DNA from: an uncultured Kiritimatiellota bacterium
GTDB taxonomy: Bacteria > Verrucomicrobiota > Kiritimatiellia > RFP12 > UBA1067
Length of the DNA: 28,276 nucleotides
Direction of reading: 5' to 3'
Assembly: GCA_934635045.1 (NCBI GenBank)
Contig: CAKTZA010000051.1
Location: 1-28,276, forward strand
Shown piece by piece: positions 9,299 to 19,300 of this stretch (its first letter is position 1; each line of letters begins with the position of its first letter). Under the pieces are notes generated by a model that worked only from the letters and a program-made list of their open reading frames with translations, had not been told where the DNA came from and made no database searches. Both the position numbers and the translations under genes were made by a program.

Positions 9299-9309
9299 TT
9301 TGGTATAAT
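9299..9309 (+). promoter_or_regulatory. Extended -10 promoter placed for leaderless transcription
   Basis: TTTGGTATAAT has a perfect TATAAT at 9304-9309 with an upstream TGG. The start codon at 9320 lies only 10 bases past the hexamer, so transcription should begin within a few bases of the ATG. No Shine-Dalgarno sequence fits in between. Confidence 0.7.
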
Positions 9310-9319
9310 ACGGCCTGAC

Positions 9320-10321
9320 ATGGCGGACAAGAAACTGGCAGTCGGGCATTTCTTCAACGGAGACTTCACGGGCGTCTGCGCGGCGCATTTGCCGCGCATC
9401 CGGGAGGTCTTCTTCGCGTGGCCGGGCGTCCTCTCGTGCCGTCCCGCGCCCGACTTCACGCCGGAGGTGCGCGCGCGGCTCCTCTCCGACCTCGCGTGGG
9501 CGCGGGCGCATGGGCTTGAACTCGACACGCTCTTCAACTGCAACTGCTACGGGGACCTCGCGATTTCGCCCGACTTGGCGGACTTCGTCACGCGCACCTT
9601 GCGCGAGATGGACGCCGAAGGGCTCTTCCCCGAGACGGTGACGACGACCTCGCCGTTCATCGCGACCGTGCTCCGGCAGAGATTCCCGTCCGTGAAGGTC
9701 CGCCTGAGCGTCAACCAGCGCGTCCACGGCTCCGTCGGCTTCGAGCCGGTCTTGCCGCTCTTCGACTCCTTCTACGCCTCGCGCGAGCGGCATCGCGAGA
9801 CGGCGTGGCTCAAGGGGATGTCCGACTGGGCGCACGCCCACGGCAAGACGATCGGCGTCCAGGCGAACTCCGGCTGCCTGCGGCAGTGTCCGTACCAGCA
9901 GTTCCACGACAACCTGCACGGGCACGACCGGCGCGCGCAGTCAAAGGTCGGCGAACGGTTCGGCTTTTCGCCGCTGCTCTGCCTCCAGCGCTACGCGGAG
10001 GGCCATGCGGAGGACTTTCTGCGCGCGACGTGGATTCGTCCGGAGGACCTGCCGCTGTACGAGCCGTTCGTCGATGTCGTCAAGCTCGCGACGCGGCGGC
10101 ACGCGTTCCCCGAAAAGATCGTCGCGGCCTATGCGACGCGCGCCTACGACGGCAACCTCGCTGACCTGATGGACGCGCGGCCGCCGTTGCCGGGCGTCGT
10201 GGACAACAAGGCCTTCGCCGCCGCCGCGCCGCTTTGGGCGGACGTGCGCGAATGCCCGACGGCGAACGACTGTACGCACTGCGGACGGTGCGCGGCACTC
10301 CTGAAGGCCGTCTACCGATAG
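9320..10321 (+). CDS. U32-like (UbiU/RlhA-type) Fe-S protein
   Basis: 333 residues. ATG 9320 was chosen because a perfect -10 box ends at 9309, which makes the longer upstream reading impossible on that transcript. The protein resembles the U32 'peptidase' superfamily, whose characterised members (RlhA, UbiU/UbiV, TrhP) are prephenate- or Fe-S-dependent RNA or quinone hydroxylation proteins rather than proteases. Supporting motifs are the mid-protein S-G-C-L-R-Q-C-P-Y-Q-Q-F-H-D-N (Cys186, Cys190), Cys221, I-R-P-E-D-L followed by D-V-V-K-L-A-T-R (239-259), and a C-terminal C-x5-C-x2-C-x2-C at 312, 318, 321 and 324, which could hold an iron-sulphur cluster. It is cytoplasmic, with no signal peptide. 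It differs in detail from the named subgroups, so the exact substrate is unknown. It is a single gene; the next gene has its own promoter. Confidence 0.7.
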   Translation: MADKKLAVGHFFNGDFTGVCAAHLPRIREVFFAWPGVLSCRPAPDFTPEVRARLLSDLAWARAHGLELDTLFNCNCYGDLAISPDLADFVTRTLREMDAEGLFPETVTTTSPFIATVLRQRFPSVKVRLSVNQRVHGSVGFEPVLPLFDSFYASRERHRETAWLKGMSDWAHAHGKTIGVQANSGCLRQCPYQQFHDNLHGHDRRAQSKVGERFGFSPLLCLQRYAEGHAEDFLRATWIRPEDLPLYEPFVDVVKLATRRHAFPEKIVAAYATRAYDGNLADLMDARPPLPGVVDNKAFAAAAPLWADVRECPTANDCTHCGRCAALLKAVYR

Positions 10322-10428
10322 GCTGAAGGGGGGAGCGACCGTGGCCGCCGTGGCGTGGGCCGCGCGCGTTTGGCACAGGGTGCGACACAATGTCCCGTTC
10401 GCCGCGTCGGCAGCTGTGGGCATCGGCG

Positions 10429-10446
10429 TTGGCACGTAATTTGCAT
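10429..10446 (+). promoter_or_regulatory. Sigma-54 (RpoN) promoter of clpB
   Basis: TTGGCACGTAATTTGCAT matches the sigma-54 consensus TGGCAC-N5-TTGCW exactly, with GG and GC at the -24 and -12 positions. It sits on the right strand, with room for a start site near 10455, a GGAGGA ribosome binding site at 10464-10469 and ATG at 10478. I see no obvious enhancer palindrome in the 107 bases upstream. Confidence 0.75.
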
Positions 10447-10477
10447 AGCCAAGGGCAGAATTTGGAGGAAACCAATC

Positions 10478-12553
<2,076 letters not shown>

Positions 12554-12560
12554 CGAAACG

Positions 12561-12575
12561 TGCTGCCGCGCAGCA
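12561..12575 (+). other. Short hairpin after clpB
   Basis: TGCTGC and GCAGCA form a 6-bp stem around a CGC loop just after the clpB stop. No U-run follows, so it is at best a weak transcript end or an RNA stabiliser. Confidence 0.3.
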
Positions 12576-12600
12576 GGTCGCCTTCGCGCCCGAGGGCAGG

Positions 12601-13205
12601 TCACGTCTCGCGTGATGAATGCTGGGCGCGATAGGCGCGCATCGTGAGGCCGAAGCGGCGCTTGAACAGCGTCACGCCGAGATGGGTGGCGACGTCGCGG
12701 GCGGAGATGCCGCGCGTCGCGTTCTGCGCGATGAAGCGGTTGGCCCGCGCGAGAAGATGCGCCGCCGGAGCCGTCGCGGTCGCCGACTCGCGCTCGACGA
12801 GTTCCAGTGGGGGCGCGCGGAACGCCACGGCGGACGGCGTCCGGTGGAGAGCAGGTAGCGCGCCCCCATGTGCCCGATCTCGCAGTCGTCGTTGCGGATG
12901 TAGGCGATGCCGCTTTTCCGTGCGGACAGGATCGGCCCGGCGTCGCCGATGAAGGCGATGGGGAGGGCCGCGTCCCGCAGGAGCTCGGCCGTCGCGTCCG
13001 GACCCGGCTCGCTCATGATGACGCCGTCGTAGCCTTCGTCCGCGAGGGCGCGGAAGTTCGCGGGCGTCAGCTCGTCCGGCATCTGGAAGAGCCGCGTGTG
13101 CCAGTGGGGGCGCTGGCGCGTGAACAGCAGGATGCCGGCGAGGATGTCGCGTCCGGCAGTCCCGGCAAGCCGGAGGACGATGATGACGTTGCGCTTCCTT
13201 TTCAT
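12601..13205 (-). pseudogene. AraC-family, XylR-like regulator with two internal deletions
   Basis: Reading the minus strand from ATG 13203-13205, the first ~125 residues form the start of a LacI/XylR-type sugar-sensing domain (MKRKRNVIIVLRLAGTAGRD, then G-Y-D-G-V-I-M and H-M-G-A-R-Y-L-L-S-T-G). Near 12830-12845 the sequence jumps, with a frameshift, to the region before the DNA-binding domain (F-R-A-P-P-L-E-L-V-E-R-E-S, then A-A-H-L-L-A-R-A-N-R-F-I). The AraC helix-turn-helix starts (I-S-A-R-D-V-A-T-H-L-G-V) but near 12670 goes straight into the usual last line F-K-R-R-F-G-L-T-M-R-A-Y-R, which loses about 70 residues. Roughly half the sensor and most of the DNA-binding domain are gone, so the gene is surely dead. 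In this group such regulators usually control nearby sugar genes; the broken lacZ further along may have been its former target (inference). Confidence 0.8.
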
Positions 13206-13234
13206 GGGTTGGAGGCGTGTGATGCAGATTCGTC

Positions 13235-13536
13235 TTACGCTTCCCGCGTCCAATTCGTAAGCGTCAGTCCGGGGACATGGCGGAAATGTCGTTCGTTGTA
13301 GGTGACGAGCGTACAGCCTGATGAGATTGCCGAGGCGGCAATCAGCATGTCCATGTTGCCGATGGGATGTCCGCAGCTCTCCATTTCGGTTCGAATCTTG
13401 GAATAGGCTTCGGCGGCATCCGCGTTCCACGGCTGGACTGGAAAGATCTCACGGAAAAGCGAAATGAGCGAGAGGAGCTTCTGCGAGCCTTTCTTTCTCG
13501 CGCCGAAGAGTGATTCGGCGAGCGTAATGGAGGATA
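13235..13536 (-). pseudogene. vapC: VapC-type PIN toxin, N-terminus lost
   Basis: The minus strand encodes the back two thirds of a PIN-domain ribonuclease: S-S-I-T-L-A-E-S-L-F-G (second acidic residue), A-A-E-A-Y-S-K-I-R-T-E-M-E, G-N-M-D-M-L-I-A-A-S-A (third acidic residue) and L-V-T-Y-N-E-R-H-F-R-H-V-P-G-L. The first ~45 residues with the L-D-T-N metal site are missing. The homology stops at the left tip of the inverted-repeat element at 13537, and bases 13929-14000 on the far side do not encode the missing part. The frame can be read from a TTG at 13552 inside the element, but the product would lack an essential Asp. No antitoxin gene is seen. Confidence 0.8.
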
Positions 13537-13928
13537 GGTGTCGATTGAACAAAGTAAGTGGGCAGGGGCGACGGGGGAACCTGCCCGGTTAGTCCTGCAA
13601 GCGGAGATGCCCGCTTTCCCCTGCAAGCGGGAAATGGCATCCTTTCCGTCCGGCGCGGCAATTCCGCCGCGCCGCAACGAAGAAAGGATGCCGACATGGC
13701 AATCAGGAAAGAGAGGAACAAGCACCTGACGGACGACCAGCGCCTCGCGCTGGAAGCCGCATTGCGCGCCTGCCATGCCCGCTTTCCATTGCAAAAGCGC
13801 GCAAAACGCGGAAATGTCCGCGCCAAAGGCAGGCGGCCAAAGGCGAAAACGTGTCGCCAGACCCCTGAAAAAAGCGGTCTTTGCCGACCGTCCGTCGCCC
13901 CTGCCCACTTACTTTTTCAATCGACACC
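13537..13928. mobile_element. 392-bp element with near-perfect 38-bp terminal inverted repeats
   Basis: Bases 13537-13574 and the reverse complement of 13892-13928 agree at every position but one C and one missing base, starting GGTGTCGATTG at each tip. Inside are a strong hairpin, a transposase-like stub, and a ~20-bp direct repeat (ATGCCCGCTTTCC-NN-TGCAA, near 13604 and 13777). It interrupts the VapC gene. No clear target-site duplication is visible (ATA on the left, AGA on the right), which suggests loss of flanking DNA. Size and contents fit a non-autonomous derivative of an insertion sequence. Confidence 0.8.
13636..13692 (+). promoter_or_regulatory. Hairpin that would hide the stub's ribosome binding site
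   Basis: GGCATCCTTTC at 13636-13646 pairs perfectly with GAAAGGATGCC at 13682-13692, and inside it GGCGCGGC (13652-13659) pairs with GCCGCGCC (13666-13673). The outer right arm is the ribosome binding site (GAAAGGA) of the ATG at 13696. Confidence 0.6.
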
Positions 13929-13995
13929 AGAGACACGCCTCTACCCCATCGGCCCATTCTCGGTGACGGCGACGGTTCGTTTGGGCGGAGAATAG
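13696..13995 (+). pseudogene. IS30-like transposase N-terminal stub
   Basis: ATG 13696 has AGAAAGGA 7 bases upstream. The first ~23 residues (MAIRKERNKHLTDDQRLALE and on) resemble the opening of IS30-type transposases (K-x-H-L-T-x-x-x-R-x-x-I/L-E-x-x-L). Instead of the expected helix-turn-helix, the frame then runs into palindromic repeats with basic, low-quality sequence, passes the right terminal repeat and stops at 13993-13995. There is no DDE catalytic core. The similarity is short, so the family name is tentative. Confidence 0.45.
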
Positions 13996-14046
13996 GCAAG
14001 ATGTCGATTCTTCGCCCGAAGGGTAGTTGCGGAAACTGATCAAAGA

Positions 14047-15885
14047 GTGTATTCGACGATGTATCCGCCCGTCACGTGGCTGGAAGAGCGCGGCGAGAGG
14101 AGCGAAGGGCGCTTCCAGAAGCCGGAGCAGTTGGTCGGTGACTGGTCAGGCACGCGGATGACCCACTCGCCCGGCAAGTGCCACATCATGTGCGAGTACG
14201 CGCACGCGATGGGCAACGCGGTCGGCAACTTCAAGGAATACTGGGACGCCTTCTACCGCTATGATTCGCTAATCGGCGGTTGCATCTGGGACTGGGTGGA
14301 CCAGGCCGTCTGGAAGTACACCGACCGCATCGACCCGAAGACGGGCGCGCGCGAGCGCTACCTCGCCTACGGCGGCGACTTCGACGAGCAGCCGAACGAC
14401 GGGCCGTTCTGCGACAACGGCATTGTCGATCCGTTCCGCAACGTCTCGGCGAAGCTCGTGGAGGTCGCGCACGTCCACCGCAACCTCGTCGTCACGCGCT
14501 CGGCGAAGCCCGGCGACAACCCCTACGCCGTCGTGTTCGAGCTCTGGAACCGGTTCCTCTTCACGCGGGCGGACGCCTACGCCGCGACGTGGGAGCTTGT
14601 CGAGGACGGCACCGTCACGAAGTCGGGCGCGTTCGAGACGCCGGCCGTCGAGCCGCTGAAGCGCTGCCGCTTCACCGTGCCCGGCCTCGCCGAGGCGCTC
14701 GCCGCCGCGAAGCCCGGCGTGGAGATCTTCGTCAACTTCGCGTTCGCGACGAAGGCCGAGGCGCCGCTCGTGCCGAAGGGCTGGGTCGTCGCGCGCGACC
14801 AGGTCGCGCTCGGCACGGGCTGGAACTTCGCGCAGGCGGCGCAGGGTTCTGCGGCTACGGGTTCTGCGGCGCCGTCGGGTTCTGCCGCCGCGTCGGCTAC
14901 GGGCTCTACCGCGCCGTCGGCTGCAGGTTCTGTGGTGGCTGCGGGTTCTGCGGTCACGCCGTCCGGCGTGACGATCGACGAAGCCGACAAGGCCGTGACC
15001 GTCACGGCGGGGCCGACGAAGGCCGTCTTCTGCCGCGCGTCGGGCACGCTCTGCGAACTCGTCATGAACGGGCGCATGATCCTGAAGGACCCGGCGCCGG
15101 GTCTCGTCGCGGGGCCGCAGCTCACCTGCCTGCGCGCGCTCACCGACAATGACATCTGGATGCGGCGCGGCGCCGCGTGGTCGGACAACGCGAAGCGCGG
15201 CAGCGTCTATTCGCGCGGCCTCACGCAGCTCCGCCACCATGCGCGGCCGCTCGCGGTGCGCGACGGCAAGGTCGTCGTCACGACGGAGGTGACGGGTCGC
15301 AAGTCGGCCGGCTTCACGCACGAGGCCGTCTGGAGCTTTGGCGCGGACGGCGCAATCACGGTCGCGAACGTCGTGACGCCGCACGGCGCGATGCCGCCCG
15401 CGCTGCCGCGCCTCGGCCTCTCGCTCAAGCTCGACTCTGCGCTGGAGGCGATCGAGTACTACGGACGAGGCCCGCGCGAGAACTACGTCGACCGCAATTC
15501 CGGCTCGTTTCTCGGCCGCTGGCGGTCGACGGTCACGGAGCAGTTCGAGGACTACGTGCGCCCGCAGGACAACGGCTACAAGACGGATGTCCGCTGGGTC
15601 AGCCTGACGGCGAAGGACGGCACGGGCGTGCGCTTCTCGGCGTCCGAGCCGCTGTTCGTGCAGGCCCTGCACTACGGCTGGGAGGACATGGAGTTCGCGC
15701 GGCACCGCAACGGCCAGCAGCGCTTCCGCGCGCCGCTCGTCGCGCGGCCGGAGGTCTGCCTGAACCTCGACGTGCGCCAGACGGGCCTCGGCGGCGCGAG
15801 CTGCGGCCCGGAGCCGATGAAGAAGTACGTCTTCCCGATCGAGAAGACGGCCTGGACGCTCCGAATCGAGCCGGTCGCGAAATAG
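14047..15885 (+). pseudogene. lacZ: 3' part of a GH2 lacZ-type beta-galactosidase
   Basis: The recognisable protein begins at V-Y-S-T-M-Y-P (about 14047-14067), in the middle of the GH2 barrel. The nucleophile motif I-M-C-E-Y-A-H-A-M-G-N (LacZ Glu537 site) and I-W-D-W-V-D-Q are present, followed by the linker and the C-terminal beta-galactosidase small-chain domain (Y-Y-G-R-G-P-R-E-N-Y-V-D-R, then H-Y-G-W-E-D-M-E-F-A). About 500 residues are missing from the front: the sugar-binding, Ig-like and first barrel parts with the acid/base glutamate. A TAG at 13993-13995 closes the frame upstream, and no promoter or ribosome binding site precedes it. It could be translated from GTG 14047 but should be inactive. 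The frame itself has stayed open for 613 codons, so the loss may be recent. Confidence 0.85.
14845..14955 (+). repeat. In-frame Gly-Ser-Ala repeat in the lacZ linker
   Basis: Six copies of a GGTTCTGCGGC-like unit start at 14845, 14860, 14878, 14902, 14926 and 14944. All spacings are multiples of three (15, 18, 24, 24, 18), giving a G-S-A-A/P-rich linker between the barrel-side Ig domain and the small-chain domain. The GGT TCT codons differ from the surrounding GGC/TCG use. Confidence 0.7.
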
Positions 15886-15908
15886 AGCAAACTCCTCGGC
15901 GGCGGAAA

Positions 15909-15919
15909 CGTGGTATAAT
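15909..15919 (+). promoter_or_regulatory. Extended -10 promoter placed for leaderless transcription
   Basis: CGTGGTATAAT ends in a perfect TATAAT at 15914-15919, followed by AC exactly as at 9304-9311. The ATG at 15927 is 7 bases past the hexamer, about where transcription should begin. Confidence 0.7.
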
Positions 15920-15926
15920 ACCGCGC

Positions 15927-16205
15927 ATGGAAACGGCTCAGCTTTGCGAATTTCTCATGCTGTTCGCGTTCGGCTTCTCGTGGCCGTTCGCGATTCATCG
16001 GACGTATCGCGCGAAGCGGGTGGACGGGAAGAGCCCGGCCTTCATGATGATCGTCCTCTTGGGCTATGTCTGCGGCATCTGCGCGGGGCTTCTGGACGCC
16101 ATCCCCGGAAACGACTGGCTGGTCTTCGTCTATCTTCTTGACATGGCCCTCGTCTCGACGGACCTGACGCTGTATTTCCACTACCGAAACAAGACGCGGC
16201 GCTGA
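15927..16205 (+). CDS. Small SemiSWEET/PQ-loop-like membrane protein
   Basis: 92 residues with three hydrophobic segments (about 5-22, 38-57 and 63-82). The arrangement F-G-F-S-W-P-F-A-I-H-R-T-Y-R-A-K-R-V-D-G-K-S at 14-35, followed by I-V-L-L-G-Y-V-C-G-I and a C-terminal D-L-T-L-Y-F-H-Y-R-N-K, matches small three-helix proteins of the SemiSWEET/PQ-loop type that I know from many anaerobes. SemiSWEETs dimerise to carry sugars across the inner membrane; whether this branch does so is not established. The start follows the -10 box so closely that the message has essentially no leader. It is a single gene between the lacZ remnant and the RND pump. Confidence 0.7.
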   Translation: METAQLCEFLMLFAFGFSWPFAIHRTYRAKRVDGKSPAFMMIVLLGYVCGICAGLLDAIPGNDWLVFVYLLDMALVSTDLTLYFHYRNKTRR

Positions 16206-16259
16206 AGAGCGTCCGGTGAAAGGGCTGGGAGACGCAGGCGCTGCGCATCGGGCCGATGA

Positions 16260-16272
16260 TTTTTGCTATAAT
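16260..16272 (+). promoter_or_regulatory. Extended -10 promoter of the RND gene
   Basis: TTTTTGCTATAAT has a perfect -10 hexamer at 16267-16272 with an upstream TGC and a T-run. No -35 hexamer is seen. It leaves a leader of about 50 bases before ATG 16332. Confidence 0.65.
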
Positions 16273-16305
16273 GCGCAGAATCATTTGAGGAATCTCAGAC
16301 ACCGA

Positions 16306-16335
16306 ATGGAAGAAAGGTGCGCGAAAGCACGATGA
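16306..16335 (+). CDS. Possible 9-residue leader peptide overlapping the RND start
   Basis: ATG 16306 opens a nine-codon frame (MEERCAKAR) whose TGA at 16333-16335 overlaps the RND ATG as ATGA. The RND ATG has no well-spaced ribosome binding site of its own, so reinitiation from this frame is plausible. A frame this short could be chance. Confidence 0.3.
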   Translation: MEERCAKAR

Positions 16336-19300
16336 AAAGCATTTCCGAAATCTTCGTCCGCCGCCCGAAGCTCGCGTGGTCGGCCATGATCGCCCTCACG
16401 CTCTGCGGCATGATCTGCCTCTTCCGCATGCCGATCTCGGAGTATCCGCAGATCGTGCCCGTCACGATCACCGTCTCGTGCACCTACACGGGCGCGAGCG
16501 CCGACGACCTCGACGCCTCCGTCGGGCAGATCGTCGAGGACGAGATCAACGGCGTCGAGGACATCTGGTACTACAAGTCGTCCAAGTCGTCAAAGGGCCT
16601 CTACACCTGCTACTGCGTGTTCCGTCCGGGCACGCCGTCGAACGTCGCGCTCATGAACGTGCAGAACGCCGTCAAGCGCGCCGAGCCGAAGCTGCCGACG
16701 GAGGTGACGCAGAGCGGCATCACCGTGAAGAAGTCGCCCGAAGACCGGCTGGTCATGTACTGCTTCGTCACCGACGGGCGCGAGATGGACATCATGGAGC
16801 TGTCGAACTTCGTCGAGAAGCAGGTCGCCGACGCGATTGCCCGCGTCGCCGGCGTCGGGCAGGTGCAGACCTCCGGCCGCACGTACGCGATGCGCATCTG
16901 GCTTGACCCCATCCGCCTCTCGGCCCTCGACATCTCCATCGACGAGATCAAGAACGCGGTTCTCGCGCAGAACGTGCAGGCGGCGGCCGGCTTCGTCGGC
17001 GCCGAATACGCGAACCGGTACCTCAACTTCAAGCTGAACGTGAAGGGCCGCCTCAAGACGAAGGAGGAGTTCGAGAACATCGTCATCCGCTCGAACCCGA
17101 AGACGGGCGCGCAGGTGCTCGTCAAGGACGTCGCCCGCGTCGAGCTGGGCTGCAAGGGCTACACGATCCGCAGCCGTTTCAACGACCAGCCGACCGTCTA
17201 CTTCGAGGCGTACAAGTCGCCGGACGCGAACTCGGTCGAGACGGCCCAGCGCGTGAAGGCGGAGGTCGAGAAGTGGATCTCGCGCCTGCCGAAGGGCGTC
17301 GAGGCGGTTCTGGTGGACGACTCGACCGCGTTCACGCTCGTCTTCCTGAAGGAGACGTTCAAGACGCTCGTCATCGCGCTTCTGCTCGTCGTCGCGATCA
17401 CTTACCTCTTCCTTCAGGACTGGCGGGCGACGTTTGTGCCGGCGATCGCGATTCCGATCTCGCTCTTCGCGACGTTCGCCGTGCTGTATCCGCTTGGCTA
17501 CACGCTGAACGTGCTGACGATGTTCGGCCTCATCCTCGTCATCGGCTCGCTCGTCGACGACGCGATCGTCGTCGTCGAGAACTGCCAGTCGCTCATGCTC
17601 CGCGAGGGGCTGTCGGCGAAGGAGGCCGCGAAGAAGTCGATGTCGCAGATCACGGGTGCGATCATCGCGACGACGCTCGTCACGCTTGCGTGTTACCTGC
17701 CGCTCGTCTTCTACTCCGGCATGGTCGGCATGATGTATGTGCAGTTCGCCGTGACGATGTGCGTCGCGCTCTGCTTCTCGACGGTCGTCGCGCTCGTCCT
17801 CTCGCCCGTCCTCTGCGCCTACCTGCTGAAGCCGCCGCGCGAGACGCCGGCGCGGGTCTTCGCGCCGTTCAACTGGACGCTCGACAGGTTCCGGCGCGGA
17901 TACCTCCGCTTCGTCCTGTTCTTCATCCGCCACGCGGTCGTCACGGTCCTCCTCTTCGCGGCGTTCGCCGCCGCGCTCTGGTTCGTCTCCGGCAAGGTTC
18001 CGACGGCCTTCCTGCCGAAGGAGGATCGCGGCTACATCATGTTCAACGGGCGCCTCAGCGAAGGCCAGTCGATGGAGCGCACGATTGCCGTGTCGGACGC
18101 GATCTACGAGCGCATCCGGCAGATTCCCGGCGTCGTCTCCTGCACGCAGCGGTGCGGCTCGAACAGCCTGTGGGGCTCGGGCGAGAACCTCTTCACGATC
18201 TTCACGCGCCTGGAGCACTGGGACGACCGCAAGACGGCGGAGAAGTCGATCGACACCGTGATGGAACGCATCCGGGAGGTGCTGAAGGATTTCCCGCAGG
18301 TCGATTACAGCCTCACGCAGCCGGCGGCGATCAAGGGCCTCGGCGGCAGTTCCGGCGTCGGCTTCAACTTCTGCTCGATCGAAGGCTGCGAGCCGGAGGA
18401 ACTGCTCGCGGCGGCGGACGACTTTGTCCTGACGCTCTCGACGAACGCGCTCGTCACGGCGGCGAAGCACGGCTTCACCTGCTCGACGCCGCAGCTGGAG
18501 CTCAAGCTCGACCGCCAAAAGGTCGACATCCTCGGCCTCACGCCGAAGAAGGTCTTCGCGACGCTCCAGAACCAGCTCGCCTCGTACTACGTCAACGACT
18601 TCAACATCAAGGGCGGCGTCTACCAGGTCAAGCTGCAGAACGACCCGGACTTCCGCGTCGGCATCGCCGACATCGAGGCGGTGCGCATCTCGACGGACGG
18701 CGGGGCGACGGTGCCGCTCGCGTCGCTCGGCACGGTCGAGTACGTCGGCGGCACGCGCGAGACGATGAGCTACAACAAGATGCTCGCGGCGTGGTGCGAC
18801 GTCACGCCCGCGCCGGGCGTCTCCTCGTCGGACATCATGCGCCTCATCGAGCGGACGCCGAAGCCGAAGGGCTTCGATATCGAGTGGGGGCCCGTCCAGT
18901 CGCAGGAGAAGGAGAACGAGGGGCGGCTCGCGATCCTGATGGCGTTCGCGCTCGTCTTCGCGTACCTCTTCCTCGTCGCGCAGTACGAGAGCTGGACGAT
19001 CCCGATCTCGGTGATGCTGTCGGTGCTGTTCGCGATTGTCGGCGCGTTCGTCGGCCTCTGGGTGACGAAGACGGACCTCTCGGTCTACGCGCAGCTCGGC
19101 TGCGTCATGCTGATCGGCCTTGCGGCGAAGAACGCGATCCTGATGGTCGAGTTCTCGAAGCAGGAGCGCGCGCGCGGGCTCTCGATCCTGACGTCGGCCT
19201 ACAACGGCGCGAACCTGCGCTTCCGCGCGGTGCAGATGACGGCGTGGAGCTTCATCATCGGCGTGCTGCCGCTCGCGTTCGCGTCGGGTGCCGGCGCGGG

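Noticed and set aside
10371..10387. Second TTGGCAC as a sigma-54 site
   Set aside because: The -12 part reads GCGAC and not TTGC, so only the site at 10429 fits.
13982..14017. GGGCGGAGAAT / ATTCTTCGCCC inverted repeat as an integron attC or IS end
   Set aside because: Only one 11-base pair with a mismatch is present; there is no integrase, cassette or second end.
16590..18518. 642-codon minus-strand frame inside the RND gene
   Set aside because: It is Arg/Asp-rich shadow sequence with no recognisable domain.
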